From assembly GCA_002427975.1 (NCBI GenBank), contig DIZT01000124.1, positions 1 through 11,540 on the forward strand: 11,540 bases of DNA, given 5' to 3'. Origin of the DNA: Micrococcaceae bacterium UBA6021. Its GTDB lineage: Bacteria > Actinomycetota > Actinomycetes > Actinomycetales > Micrococcaceae. How positions within the stretch are numbered: position 1 is the first letter of the stretch; the number at the start of each line of letters is the position of its first letter. A program made the position numbers and the translations under genes. The notes under the pieces were generated by a model, which worked only from the letters and a program-made list of their open reading frames with translations, was not told where the DNA came from and did not search any database. This document shows, in pieces, positions 5,395 through 11,540 of the stretch.

Positions 5395-6529
5395 CGTGGT
5401 GATTGTGGGCGGCGGACCAGTGGGTCTGTACCTCGCCGCGCTGCTCCTCCAGGAAGGCGTGGAAGTCCGCGTCCTGGAACAGCGGCTCCAGCGGGAACCC
5501 CATTCGCGGGCCATCGGCATCCACCCGCCTGCCCTCGCCGTCCTTGGTGGCGTGGGCGTGGCCAGCGCCATGGTCGACGCCGGCGTGCAGATCCGCAGCG
5601 GACTCGCAGTGAGTGGCGGGAAGGCTGTCGGTGCGATGTCTTTCGCCTCGGTATCGGAGCGCTTTCCGTTTGTACTGTCCCTCCCCCAGTTCACGACGGA
5701 ATCCCTCCTGGAACAACGGGTGAATCAACTGGACGGCAACGCACTGGTCAGGGGCGCGCGGGTCACGGATGTAACGGACGACGGCGGCCGGGTCACGGTT
5801 GCTGTTGAAGCCTGCCAACCCGGTGGTACCGGCAGTCAGATCACCGCCGGACTGATGGTCGCCGCCGACGGTTCCCGCTCACTGATGCGCAGCCTGCTGG
5901 GTATCCAGGCCACGTGCCGAACCTATCCGGACCACTATGTGATGGGCGATTTCGCGGCTGACGGCGAACACTTACAGGAAGCCGTCCTGTACCTGGAGGC
6001 CGCAGGAATCGTGGAATCTTTTCCCCTGCCGGGCGGTCTCCGCCGCTGGGTCGTCAGGCTGCGCCGGCCTGCCCGGGTCCCGAACGCCGTCGACCTGGCG
6101 CGGATGGTTTACCTTCGCACGGGAATCCGGCTGGACCCGGCCACCAACACAATGCTCAGCGCCTTCAGTCCCCGGTCTACGGTGGCGTGCCGATCGGTGG
6201 CAGGGAGGGCGGTCCTGGTCGGCGACGCGGCCCACGAAATAAGCCCCATCGGCGGTCAGGGCATGAACCTCGGCTGGCTCGACGCGGCCGAGCTCGCGCC
6301 CATCATTGTGGCTGCCTTGGCGGGAAGAACTGTCGGCAGGCGGCTGCATGGGTATGCTGCCGGGCGGCGGAAGGCGGCCCGGGTGGCACGCTGGCAGTCC
6401 GAAGTAAATATGAAGCTGGGGCGTCCGCTGGCTCCGCCGTTCCTGGCCCTGCGGAACCGCGCTATCGGCGGGGTGGCGAGCATGCCCGCGGCCAACCGGA
6501 TGGTGGCACGGCGGTTCACCATGCAGTGA
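5387..6529 (+). CDS. FAD-dependent monooxygenase (group A, PHBH/UbiH-like) of the PKS operon
   Basis: The 380-residue flavoprotein shows all three fingerprints of the p-hydroxybenzoate-hydroxylase fold: the FAD dinucleotide motif VVIVGGGPVGLYLA (residues 4-17), the DG motif VAADGSRSLMRSLLG (158-172), and the GD motif AVLVGDAAHEISPIGGQGMN (275-294). Members hydroxylate activated aromatic rings with NAD(P)H and O2. The start ATG overlaps the end of the methyltransferase gene, giving translational coupling. In this operon it most likely hydroxylates the aromatic polyketide, perhaps to a hydroquinone that oxidises to a quinone, as proposed for SrsC in S. griseus. The gene ends 26 bp before the convergent SnoaL-like gene and no strong terminator is visible between them. 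A reductive flavoprotein role on isoprenoid-like chains is a less likely alternative. Confidence 0.9.
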   Translation: MPDVVIVGGGPVGLYLAALLLQEGVEVRVLEQRLQREPHSRAIGIHPPALAVLGGVGVASAMVDAGVQIRSGLAVSGGKAVGAMSFASVSERFPFVLSLPQFTTESLLEQRVNQLDGNALVRGARVTDVTDDGGRVTVAVEACQPGGTGSQITAGLMVAADGSRSLMRSLLGIQATCRTYPDHYVMGDFAADGEHLQEAVLYLEAAGIVESFPLPGGLRRWVVRLRRPARVPNAVDLARMVYLRTGIRLDPATNTMLSAFSPRSTVACRSVAGRAVLVGDAAHEISPIGGQGMNLGWLDAAELAPIIVAALAGRTVGRRLHGYAAGRRKAARVARWQSEVNMKLGRPLAPPFLALRNRAIGGVASMPAANRMVARRFTMQ

Positions 6530-6555
6530 CCTTCGCACTGCGGAACAGAGCCCGG

Positions 6556-6975
6556 TCAGGAATTCACGAAATAGCAGTCATAACTGTCCTGGCCGATGAT
6601 CAGGCCGTCCCGCACTTCAAAGACCGACGATGTGCGGGCGCGGATGGTCTCCCCGGCATCCCAATACCGCAGGTCCATTAGCGTCCTCGCCGACCAGTCG
6701 GCCTCAACAACAACGCGTCCCCCCTCGCAGGTAGTGCGCCTGATCTCGAACTTCTGGTCCGCCACAACCTGGCCGCTTTGATCGGCACCGGCCATCGCTT
6801 GCGCCCGCGTCCGCGTCGATCCTTCGGGCGCCAGCAGATGCGGCGCTTCGAGCAGCACGAAATCCGCAGCGAGGAAGGGGCCAAGCGCCGCGCCGTCCCC
6901 ACCAGCCTCCAGCGTCCGGATAAATTCCAGGACCAGTTCCAGGGCGCCGGGTTCGGACGCGATCAGTTCAGCCAT
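6556..6975 (-). CDS. SnoaL-like / NTF2-fold protein
   Basis: A 139-residue protein starting MAELIASEPGALELVLEFIRTLEAGG. It has the alpha-helix then cone-shaped beta-sheet pattern of nuclear-transport-factor-2-like proteins: a helix followed by FLAADFVLLEAPHLL, a helix with TRTRAQAMAGADQ, and paired strands VVVEADWSARTLM and IRARTSSVFEVRDGLIIGQDSYDCY. The final R-D-G-x-I-x-x-x-x-x-Y-D segment is typical. Such proteins act as isomerases, cyclases or dehydratases, or as small-ligand binders; nothing here picks one. Its convergent position next to the PKS operon is suggestive, but it has its own promoter and is on the other strand. The ATG at 6975 is chosen because TAGTCT ends 7 nt upstream (leaderless pattern); an upstream start at 7008 would add 11 Ala-rich residues. 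Confidence 0.75.
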   Translation of the reverse strand: MAELIASEPGALELVLEFIRTLEAGGDGAALGPFLAADFVLLEAPHLLAPEGSTRTRAQAMAGADQSGQVVADQKFEIRRTTCEGGRVVVEADWSARTLMDLRYWDAGETIRARTSSVFEVRDGLIIGQDSYDCYFVNS

Positions 6976-6982
6976 GGCATCG

Positions 6983-6988
6983 AGACTA
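6983..6988 (-). promoter_or_regulatory. -10 box of a leaderless promoter for the SnoaL-like gene
   Basis: The minus strand reads TAGTCT, 7 nt (CGATGCC), then ATG. No Shine-Dalgarno sequence and no clear -35. The divergent deformylase gene shows the same arrangement 35 bp away. Confidence 0.45.
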
Positions 6989-7022
6989 GCTGACGCGGCC
7001 GCCGCCACACGGCGTCCGCCGC

Positions 7023-7028
7023 TAGGCT
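7023..7028 (+). promoter_or_regulatory. -10 box of a leaderless promoter for peptide deformylase
   Basis: TAGGCT, 6 nt (TTTCCC and the next base overlap the count as TTCCCC before ATG), then the ATG at 7035. The pyrimidine-rich gap rules out a Shine-Dalgarno sequence, so a leaderless transcript is the simplest reading. Confidence 0.45.
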
Positions 7029-7034
7029 TTCCCC

Positions 7035-7700
7035 ATGACCGCCGTTTCGCCGCCTGCTTCGTTCAGTCCTTCGTACCTCCGGGAACACGTCCAGGAGATC
7101 CTGTCCACCGGATCGTTGCCGCCCGTTGTCCAGGCTGGCCATCCCGTGCTCCGGCAGCACGCTGCCGCCTTCGATGGACAGATCAGTGCCGCCGAACTTC
7201 AGCAGCTGATAGCCCTGATGCGCCAGGTGATGCACGAGGCCCCGGGCGTGGGGCTGGCCGCCCCGCAACTCGGCATCCCGCTTCAGTTGGCGGTCCTTGA
7301 GGACCAGTACGACGTCGACGCGGAGGCCGCTGCCGTGCGCCACCGCACCCCGCTGGAATTCCTGGCCATCATCAACCCGCGCTACACCGCCGTCGGAACG
7401 GGAACCGCGGCCTTCTTTGAGGGTTGCCTGTCCCTGAGCGGCCTGCAGGCGGTGGTGGCCCGCCATGAACGGGTGATGCTCCGGTTCGACACCCCCGGCG
7501 GCCTGTCCTCGAAGCAGGAATTCCAAGGCTGGCAGGCGCGGATTGTCCAGCACGAAACCGACCACCTCCAAGGCATCCTGTACGTTGACCGGGCCGAACT
7601 CAGGTCGTTGAGCAGCAACTCCGAGTATGCTGCCAACTGGGCGGAGCCGGGCATCGGAAAGGCCCGTGCCGCCTTGGGATTCCTGCCCGACAATCCCTGA
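7035..7700 (+). CDS. def: Peptide deformylase
   Basis: Removes the formyl group from the N-terminal methionine of new proteins at the ribosome exit. All three signature motifs are present: GVGLAAPQLG (motif I), EGCLSL (motif II, with the Cys that binds the metal) and QHETDHLQG (motif III, HExxH with two metal-binding His and the catalytic Glu). At 221 residues it is longer than the usual 170-190, with about 25 extra residues before the conserved VVQAGHPVLRQ start and a C-terminal tail after LRSLSSNSEYA. Such extended forms are common as second or main deformylases in actinobacteria. Its stop is 13 bp from the stop of the convergent S9 peptidase; a small stem (AAGCG/CGCTT, 7700-7715) spans both stop codons but is too short to call a terminator. 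Confidence 0.95.
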   Translation: MTAVSPPASFSPSYLREHVQEILSTGSLPPVVQAGHPVLRQHAAAFDGQISAAELQQLIALMRQVMHEAPGVGLAAPQLGIPLQLAVLEDQYDVDAEAAAVRHRTPLEFLAIINPRYTAVGTGTAAFFEGCLSLSGLQAVVARHERVMLRFDTPGGLSSKQEFQGWQARIVQHETDHLQGILYVDRAELRSLSSNSEYAANWAEPGIGKARAALGFLPDNP

Positions 7701-7713
7701 AGCGACCGCCCGC

Positions 7714-9711
7714 TTAATCCTTCGGAGCTTCTGCCATATTCGCATCGGTGGGAAGGAATCTGGCCAACCACCGCAGGATGTGCTCGAACCTCTGACGCCG
7801 GTGCCGCGGCCTCCCAGACCGGGAAAGTTCGTGATCCTCACCCGGGAAGACCAGCAATTCGGTTTCCACGCCTCGCCGCTTCAAGGCCGTGTAATAGCGG
7901 TGCCCCTGTTCCAGCGGGCACCGCAGATCGTTTTCACTGTGAATCACCAGGACCGGAGTCTGCACATTGCCCACGTGTTCGAGCGGGCTTTGAGCGGCAA
8001 CATCCACGGCAGAATCCCCGAGATATTCCAAGCCGAAGTACCAGCCGATGTCGGCCGAACCCACGAAACTGACAGGGTCCAGGAACGCCCGCTCCACAAT
8101 CGCAGCCTGGAACCTGTGGTCGTGGGCAATGGTCCAGGCCGTGAGGTATCCGCCGTACGAACCGCCCAAAATACCCAGGCGGCCGACATCGAGCGCTGGA
8201 AATTTCGCCACGGCGCCGTCCAGGAACGCGAGGACATCCTGCATGTCATCTGTGCCCAACCGCCCCCTGATGGCCAGTCCATGGTCCCTGCCGTAACCGG
8301 CCGAGCCCCGCGGATTGCACATCAGCACGGCGTACCCGGCAGCGGCGTAGACCTGGGCTTCGTCAAACAGGGCAACGGTGAACTGCGCAAACGGCCCGCC
8401 GTGGATGTTCAACAGGACCGGGTGCGGCCCCTTGCCCGCAGGCCTGACCAGCCAGCCATGGACGGGATAACCATCGGACGCCGCAAACGTCAGTTCCTGG
8501 GGAACCACAATCTCCGTCTCTGTCCGCAGGACGGCCGAAAAGTCTGTCAGCAGCCGCAACTGCCCGCCGTCGAACACGGCGACGTCCCCGTGGGTGGACG
8601 GATCGCCGAGGGAGACGAACATCGAACCGCCCGCCCAGGCGGCTCCGGTCACCGTTGCTTCCCCGTGCACCACCAGCGAATGATCGCCCGTTGCTCCGAG
8701 CTCAAGGAGTTCCACGGTGCCCTGTGCATTGTTGAGGACCAGGGCACGGTCCGGGCCGCGGAGCTCGATCCGGCCGCCCGGCGCCGAGACGTCCATCAGT
8801 TCAGGGTCCGTCAGCGCTGCCGGTGCTCCGCCGCCGGCCGGGAGGCCGTACAGCACGGCGTTGCGGGCCACGAAGTCCCGGCCGGACCTGCCCAGATCCC
8901 GGGCGATGTAGAACAGCCACTTGCCGTCCCTCGATTGCCGGACTTCCTGCACGGCCTGGGGCACGGATCCCACCGGACCTACAGCGACAGGCTCGCCTCC
9001 TGTGACGGAAACCTTGTAGATGCTCGTGGCCAGGTTGTCGTCGGATTCCGCCGGTGCCGCCACGAAAAAGACAGCGGAACCGTCTGTGGCGAAAACCGCG
9101 CTGCAGACGTCCGTGGTGAGGAGCGTCAGCTGCCGGGCTTCCGGGAGCGACGGAGCCGCCGGCTGTGTCGACGGCTCGCCCCCGAGCTCGGGGACGTCCA
9201 CGACGAACGCCTGCTGTGGCTTGTCGCGCGTGTAGCCGGCGCCGTTCAACCTGTACTGGTAGGAGGTGATCAACCGTGGTGCCTCCGCGTCCGCGGTGAC
9301 GGCTTCGCTGCTGCCGTAGCGCCCGGCGTCGGGCTCGCGGGAGCTGAAAACTATCCGGTGCGAATCAGGAGACCAGGCGAAACACTCGACGCCGAGCAGC
9401 CTGTTAGTGATGACCTGGGGTTCGCCGCCGCCGGCCTCCACCACGTAGAGCTGGGCTTTCGACGATGGTCCGCCCGTTCGGAGGAACGCCAGGACCAGCC
9501 CGTCAGGAGAGAACGCGGGCGCCGTGTCCCGAAAGCCCCTGGTAATGCGCCGCGGCAGTTTTTCCTGGTCAATCGGAACGCTACACAACTGTCCCACGTA
9601 GGAATCAGCGGTGAAATCCGGCCTGGTCACCGATACGACGGCACGGCTCCCGTCCGGATGAACGGCCGGGGCGGAAACGGAATTCAGCATCGCAAGGTGT
9701 TCTGGCTTCAC
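7714..9711 (-). CDS. S9 family serine peptidase (prolyl oligopeptidase / acylaminoacyl-peptidase type)
   Basis: A 665-residue two-domain peptidase with no signal peptide, so probably cytoplasmic. Residues ~1-400 form a beta-propeller with repeated WD40/TolB-like blades (AFSPDGLVLAFLR, AWSPDSHRIVFSS, FATDGSAVFFVA). Residues ~405-655 are the alpha/beta-hydrolase domain. The catalytic triad can be placed as Ser518 in GGSYGGY, Asp595 in HSENDLRCP and His627 in PGEDHELSRSGRP; LLNIHGGPFAQF supplies the oxyanion hole. The propeller restricts access to short peptides, so the role is likely peptide turnover or removal of blocked N-terminal residues. The start is GTG at 9711, supported by a TAGGCT box 7 nt upstream; the next in-frame ATG (residue 8) is less likely. 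The long plus-strand frame opposite this gene is a shadow. Confidence 0.93.
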   Translation of the reverse strand: MKPEHLAMLNSVSAPAVHPDGSRAVVSVTRPDFTADSYVGQLCSVPIDQEKLPRRITRGFRDTAPAFSPDGLVLAFLRTGGPSSKAQLYVVEAGGGEPQVITNRLLGVECFAWSPDSHRIVFSSREPDAGRYGSSEAVTADAEAPRLITSYQYRLNGAGYTRDKPQQAFVVDVPELGGEPSTQPAAPSLPEARQLTLLTTDVCSAVFATDGSAVFFVAAPAESDDNLATSIYKVSVTGGEPVAVGPVGSVPQAVQEVRQSRDGKWLFYIARDLGRSGRDFVARNAVLYGLPAGGGAPAALTDPELMDVSAPGGRIELRGPDRALVLNNAQGTVELLELGATGDHSLVVHGEATVTGAAWAGGSMFVSLGDPSTHGDVAVFDGGQLRLLTDFSAVLRTETEIVVPQELTFAASDGYPVHGWLVRPAGKGPHPVLLNIHGGPFAQFTVALFDEAQVYAAAGYAVLMCNPRGSAGYGRDHGLAIRGRLGTDDMQDVLAFLDGAVAKFPALDVGRLGILGGSYGGYLTAWTIAHDHRFQAAIVERAFLDPVSFVGSADIGWYFGLEYLGDSAVDVAAQSPLEHVGNVQTPVLVIHSENDLRCPLEQGHRYYTALKRRGVETELLVFPGEDHELSRSGRPRHRRQRFEHILRWLARFLPTDANMAEAPKD

Positions 9712-9718
9712 CCACGTG

Positions 9719-9724
9719 AGCCTA
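9719..9724 (-). promoter_or_regulatory. -10 box of a leaderless promoter for the S9 peptidase
   Basis: The minus strand reads TAGGCT, 7 nt (CACGTGG), then GTG. This box decides in favour of the GTG start. No -35 hexamer is evident. Confidence 0.45.
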
Positions 9725-9800
9725 ACCTGCGGCCCTGGCCCAGGCGAGCACCGGGGACTGAATACTCCCGCAAGCGCAGCACCGGCGGCGTCCCCGGCCC

Positions 9801-9806
9801 TAAGAT
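9801..9806 (+). promoter_or_regulatory. -10 box of a leaderless promoter for the rRNA methyltransferase
   Basis: TAAGAT, 7 nt (GGTGCCT), then ATG at 9814. An in-frame ATG at 9805 lies inside the box itself, so the downstream ATG is preferred. Confidence 0.5.
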
Positions 9807-9813
9807 GGTGCCT

Positions 9814-10701
9814 ATGCCATCAACCCCTCCCCCTCTGCTGCGCTGCCCACTGTGCGGCGCCGGGCTGAATGCTCAGGGCATCACGGGTGACGCGGCCGTC
9901 AAAGCCCTGGTCTGCGGGTCCGGACACAGTTTCGATGCGGCGAAGCAGGGGTACTTCAATCTGCTGGTCGGCAAGGGGACGGTCTTTGAGGCGGACACCG
10001 CCGAAATGGTGGCGGCCCGCTTCGCGTTCCTCGACAGCGGGCACTACCGCCCCTTGGCAGAAGCGGTCGCGGCCGCCGTCGTGCCCGGGGTTATCCCCGG
10101 GGAACTATTCACCGTCCTTGATTCGGGCACGGGAACCGGCCACTATCTCAGGGTGGTGCTGGATGAGGTGAGTCGGGCTACCGACAGCTGCGCCGCCGTC
10201 GCGCTGGACATCTCGAAGTTCGCGCTGCGGCGCGCTGCCCGCCTCAACCCTGAGGCCATCAACCTCGCCTGCGACGTGTGGCAGCCGCTCCCGGTGGCCG
10301 ACGCCGCCGTCGACGCCATCACGGTGATCTTTGCCCCCCGCAATGCGGCCGAATTCTCCCGTGTCCTCCGCCCGGGCGGCAGGCTGGTGGTGGTGACGCC
10401 GCGGGCAGGTCACCTTGCCACCGTCGCTGCCCGGACCGGGATGCTGTCCATAGGGGATGACAAGGACGCGAAGCTGGCCGAATCGCTCGCCGGGTACTTC
10501 ATCGCCGAGTCCACCCTGGACCTTGATGTCCGGATGATTCTGGCGCCCGCAGACGTGGCTGACCTGGCTTTTATGGGTCCGGCCGGCCACCACCTCGACC
10601 GCTCGGCCCTTGCCGCCAAACTCGGCACCAGTGAGGTGGACACCGAGGTGGAAGCAAGGTTCCGGATCACGGTTTTCCGTCCGGCACGACTGTCACCGTA
10701 A
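9814..10701 (+). CDS. 23S rRNA (guanine-N1)-methyltransferase, RlmA family
   Basis: The 295-residue enzyme has an N-terminal zinc finger (Cys11, Cys14, Cys34, His38) in CPLC...VCGSGHSFD, followed by the family signature AKQGYFNLL, then DTAEMVAARFAFLDSGHYRPL. A SAM-binding Rossmann domain follows, with motif I VLDSGTGTGHYL (residues 101-112), ALDIS (130-134) and VIFAPRNAAEFSRVLRPGGRLVVVTP (171-196). RlmA enzymes methylate N1 of G745 or G748 in helix 35 of 23S rRNA. Gram-positive members (RlmA-II/TlrB) act on G748 and can affect macrolide sensitivity, here only an inference. Motif I has GTGTG instead of the more usual GCGEG. Start chosen by the leaderless pattern. It is divergent from the S9 peptidase. 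Confidence 0.9.
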   Translation: MPSTPPPLLRCPLCGAGLNAQGITGDAAVKALVCGSGHSFDAAKQGYFNLLVGKGTVFEADTAEMVAARFAFLDSGHYRPLAEAVAAAVVPGVIPGELFTVLDSGTGTGHYLRVVLDEVSRATDSCAAVALDISKFALRRAARLNPEAINLACDVWQPLPVADAAVDAITVIFAPRNAAEFSRVLRPGGRLVVVTPRAGHLATVAARTGMLSIGDDKDAKLAESLAGYFIAESTLDLDVRMILAPADVADLAFMGPAGHHLDRSALAAKLGTSEVDTEVEARFRITVFRPARLSP

Positions 10702-10719
10702 CGACTTGGCCACGTTCAT

Positions 10720-10744
10720 CGGCAGCCTTTCAAGCAACCTGCCG
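10720..10744 (+). terminator. Possible weak hairpin after the rRNA methyltransferase gene
   Basis: CGGCAG and CTGCCG form a 6-bp perfect stem around a 13-nt loop, 18 bp after the stop. There is no T-run after it, so intrinsic termination would be weak. Confidence 0.25.
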
Positions 10745-10762
10745 TCCTGCTTTCCGGCGGAC

Positions 10763-10768
10763 TAGGAT
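10763..10768 (+). promoter_or_regulatory. Possible -10 box for the nfeD-SPFH operon
   Basis: TAGGAT in an AT-rich stretch (ACTAGGATAAATAGACAG) about 35 bp before the ATG at 10804. Unlike the other promoters in this window it would give a leader with a Shine-Dalgarno sequence. The -35 is unclear. Confidence 0.35.
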
Positions 10769-10803
10769 AAATAGACAGTTACTGGTTGGTCAAGGGGGAC
10801 GGA

Positions 10804-11268
10804 ATGTTTGAATGGCTCGGCGAAAACTGGTGGGCCTTGTGGCTCACAGCCTTCCTCGCGTTCGCAGTGATCGAAATGATCACCCTTGACCTGTTCTTCA
10901 TCATGCTCGGCGGCGGAACGCTTGCCGCGCTCGTCGCAGATTTCGCCGGTGCTGACCTGTGGCTGCAGATTGTGGTTTTCTGCGTCGTCTCACTGCTGAT
11001 GATCGCTTTTGTCCGCCCGGTGGCACTGAGCCACCTGAAAAAAGGACCCGCGGAGCAGCGCTCCAACGTGGACCGTCTCATTGGCGAGCAGGCCCTGGTC
11101 ATGGAAGCAGTCAGCTCCACCGGCGGCCTCGTCAAGATCGGCGGCGATGTCTGGAGCGCCCGGTCCTCCGGCGGCGTCTTGCCGGCAGGCCAGAAGGCAG
11201 TCGTCTCGGCCATCGACGGGGCCACGGCAGTTGTCTCCGCCCCGCCGGAGCAGGCCAACCAGTCCTAA
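10804..11268 (+). CDS. NfeD-like membrane protein
   Basis: A 154-residue short NfeD-type protein. The N-terminal ~75 residues hold hydrophobic segments (WWALWLTAFLAFAVIEMIT, LFFIMLGGGTLAALVADF and LWLQIVVFCVVSLLMIAFV). The C-terminal part, from NVDRLIGEQALVMEAVSSTGG through VKIGGDVWSARS to GQKAVVSAIDGATAVVSA, is the small OB-like beta-barrel typical of NfeD, with the IGE/GG..VKIGG..W.A pattern. NfeD proteins partner SPFH/flotillin proteins in membrane quality control or microdomain assembly, which fits the downstream gene 33 bp away. ATG 10804 is chosen over an in-frame TTG at 10786 because AAGGGGG (10792-10798) lies 5 nt before it. It lacks the protease domain of long NfeD forms. Confidence 0.9.
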   Translation: MFEWLGENWWALWLTAFLAFAVIEMITLDLFFIMLGGGTLAALVADFAGADLWLQIVVFCVVSLLMIAFVRPVALSHLKKGPAEQRSNVDRLIGEQALVMEAVSSTGGLVKIGGDVWSARSSGGVLPAGQKAVVSAIDGATAVVSAPPEQANQS

Positions 11269-11301
11269 GTACAACCTAACAATCGGGGAATAGGGAGACG
11301 T

Positions 11302-11540
11302 ATGGATAACGCAGGAGGAGCCGCCTTGGCTATTGTGCTGGTGGTCTTGATCGTTTTCGTGATTATTGTGTTGGTCCGCTCAGTGCGGATCATCCCGCAG
11401 GCCAGGGCCGGCGTTGTTGAACGCCTCGGCAAATACCAACGGACCCTCAACCCGGGACTGACCATCCTGATCCCGTTTGTGGACCGGCTCCTGCCGCTCC
11501 TGGACCTGAGGGAACAAGTGGTGTCCTTTCCGCCGCAGCC
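11302..11540 (+). CDS. SPFH/band-7 (stomatin/flotillin-like) protein, 5' part
   Basis: The gene runs off the window; 79 codons are visible. After MDNAGGAA comes a single hydrophobic helix (LAIVLVVLIVFVIIVLVRSV), then the start of the SPFH domain: RIIPQARAGVVERLGKYQRT, LNPGLTILIPFVDRLLPLLD, LREQVVSFPPQ. The 'V...eagVVeRlGky.rtl.PGl...iPfvdrv...D.Re.v' pattern is that of stomatin/prohibitin-type proteins such as bacterial QmcA. An AGGGAG ribosome binding site lies 4 nt before the ATG. It sits downstream of the nfeD-like gene, the classic pairing, and is expected to form a membrane-anchored oligomer facing the cytoplasm. Confidence 0.92.
   Translation, partial: MDNAGGAALAIVLVVLIVFVIIVLVRSVRIIPQARAGVVERLGKYQRTLNPGLTILIPFVDRLLPLLDLREQVVSFPPQ

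Noticed and set aside
5020..5694. 224-codon minus-strand open frame across the methyltransferase and monooxygenase genes
   Set aside because: It overlaps two genes with intact SAM and FAD motifs and has no features of its own.
7627..9813. Long plus-strand open frame in front of the RlmA-like gene
   Set aside because: It lies opposite the S9 peptidase, whose motifs are complete, and its translation is Arg/Pro/Gly-rich with no family features. It is the antisense shadow of that gene; only the part from 9814 is real.

Overview
The window looks like chromosome from a high-GC actinobacterium, most likely Micrococcales of the Arthrobacter/Pseudarthrobacter type. The reasons are strongly GC-biased third codon positions, GTG starts, and many genes that seem to be leaderless, with a TAnnnT box 6-7 nt before the start codon. 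The genus is inferred from general style, not from a database match.

Layout. (1) 1-738: a divergent pair, a VOC-fold protein cut by the window edge (minus) and a dihydrofolate-reductase-family (RibD C-terminal-like) protein (plus). (2) 739-3300: a gene-poor, lower-GC stretch that reads as a scar of mobile DNA. It holds two ~120-bp direct-repeat modules (1028-1147 and 2078-2198), each made of three copies of a 19-bp motif in +,-,+ order. They flank one histidine-phosphatase-family gene. The stretch also holds a short serine-recombinase remnant, a transposase/integrase remnant on the minus strand, and one apparently intact small gene (an ABM-like monooxygenase, minus) with a striking nested palindrome in its promoter. 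(3) 3300-6529: a tight three-gene operon of type III polyketide synthase, class I SAM methyltransferase and FAD-dependent aromatic-type monooxygenase, preceded by an AT-rich palindrome. This is the architecture expected for making a modified phenolic lipid, pyrone or quinone. (4) 6556-10701: ordinary chromosomal genes: an NTF2/SnoaL-like protein (minus) divergent from peptide deformylase (plus), then an S9 prolyl-oligopeptidase-like peptidase (minus) divergent from a 23S rRNA guanine-N1 methyltransferase of the RlmA type (plus). (5) 10804-end: an NfeD-like membrane protein followed by the start of an SPFH/band-7 protein, the usual flotillin-type membrane-domain pair.

How it fits together. The polyketide operon is the only clear pathway: the synthase makes the core, and the methyltransferase and flavoprotein tailor it. 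It lies directly next to the mobile-element scar, so lateral acquisition or rearrangement at that junction is plausible but not shown. The repeat modules with their enclosed phosphatase gene, and the palindromes at 2831-2872 and 3386-3396, are the structures least explained by the genes. I see no CRISPR array, tRNA or rRNA gene.
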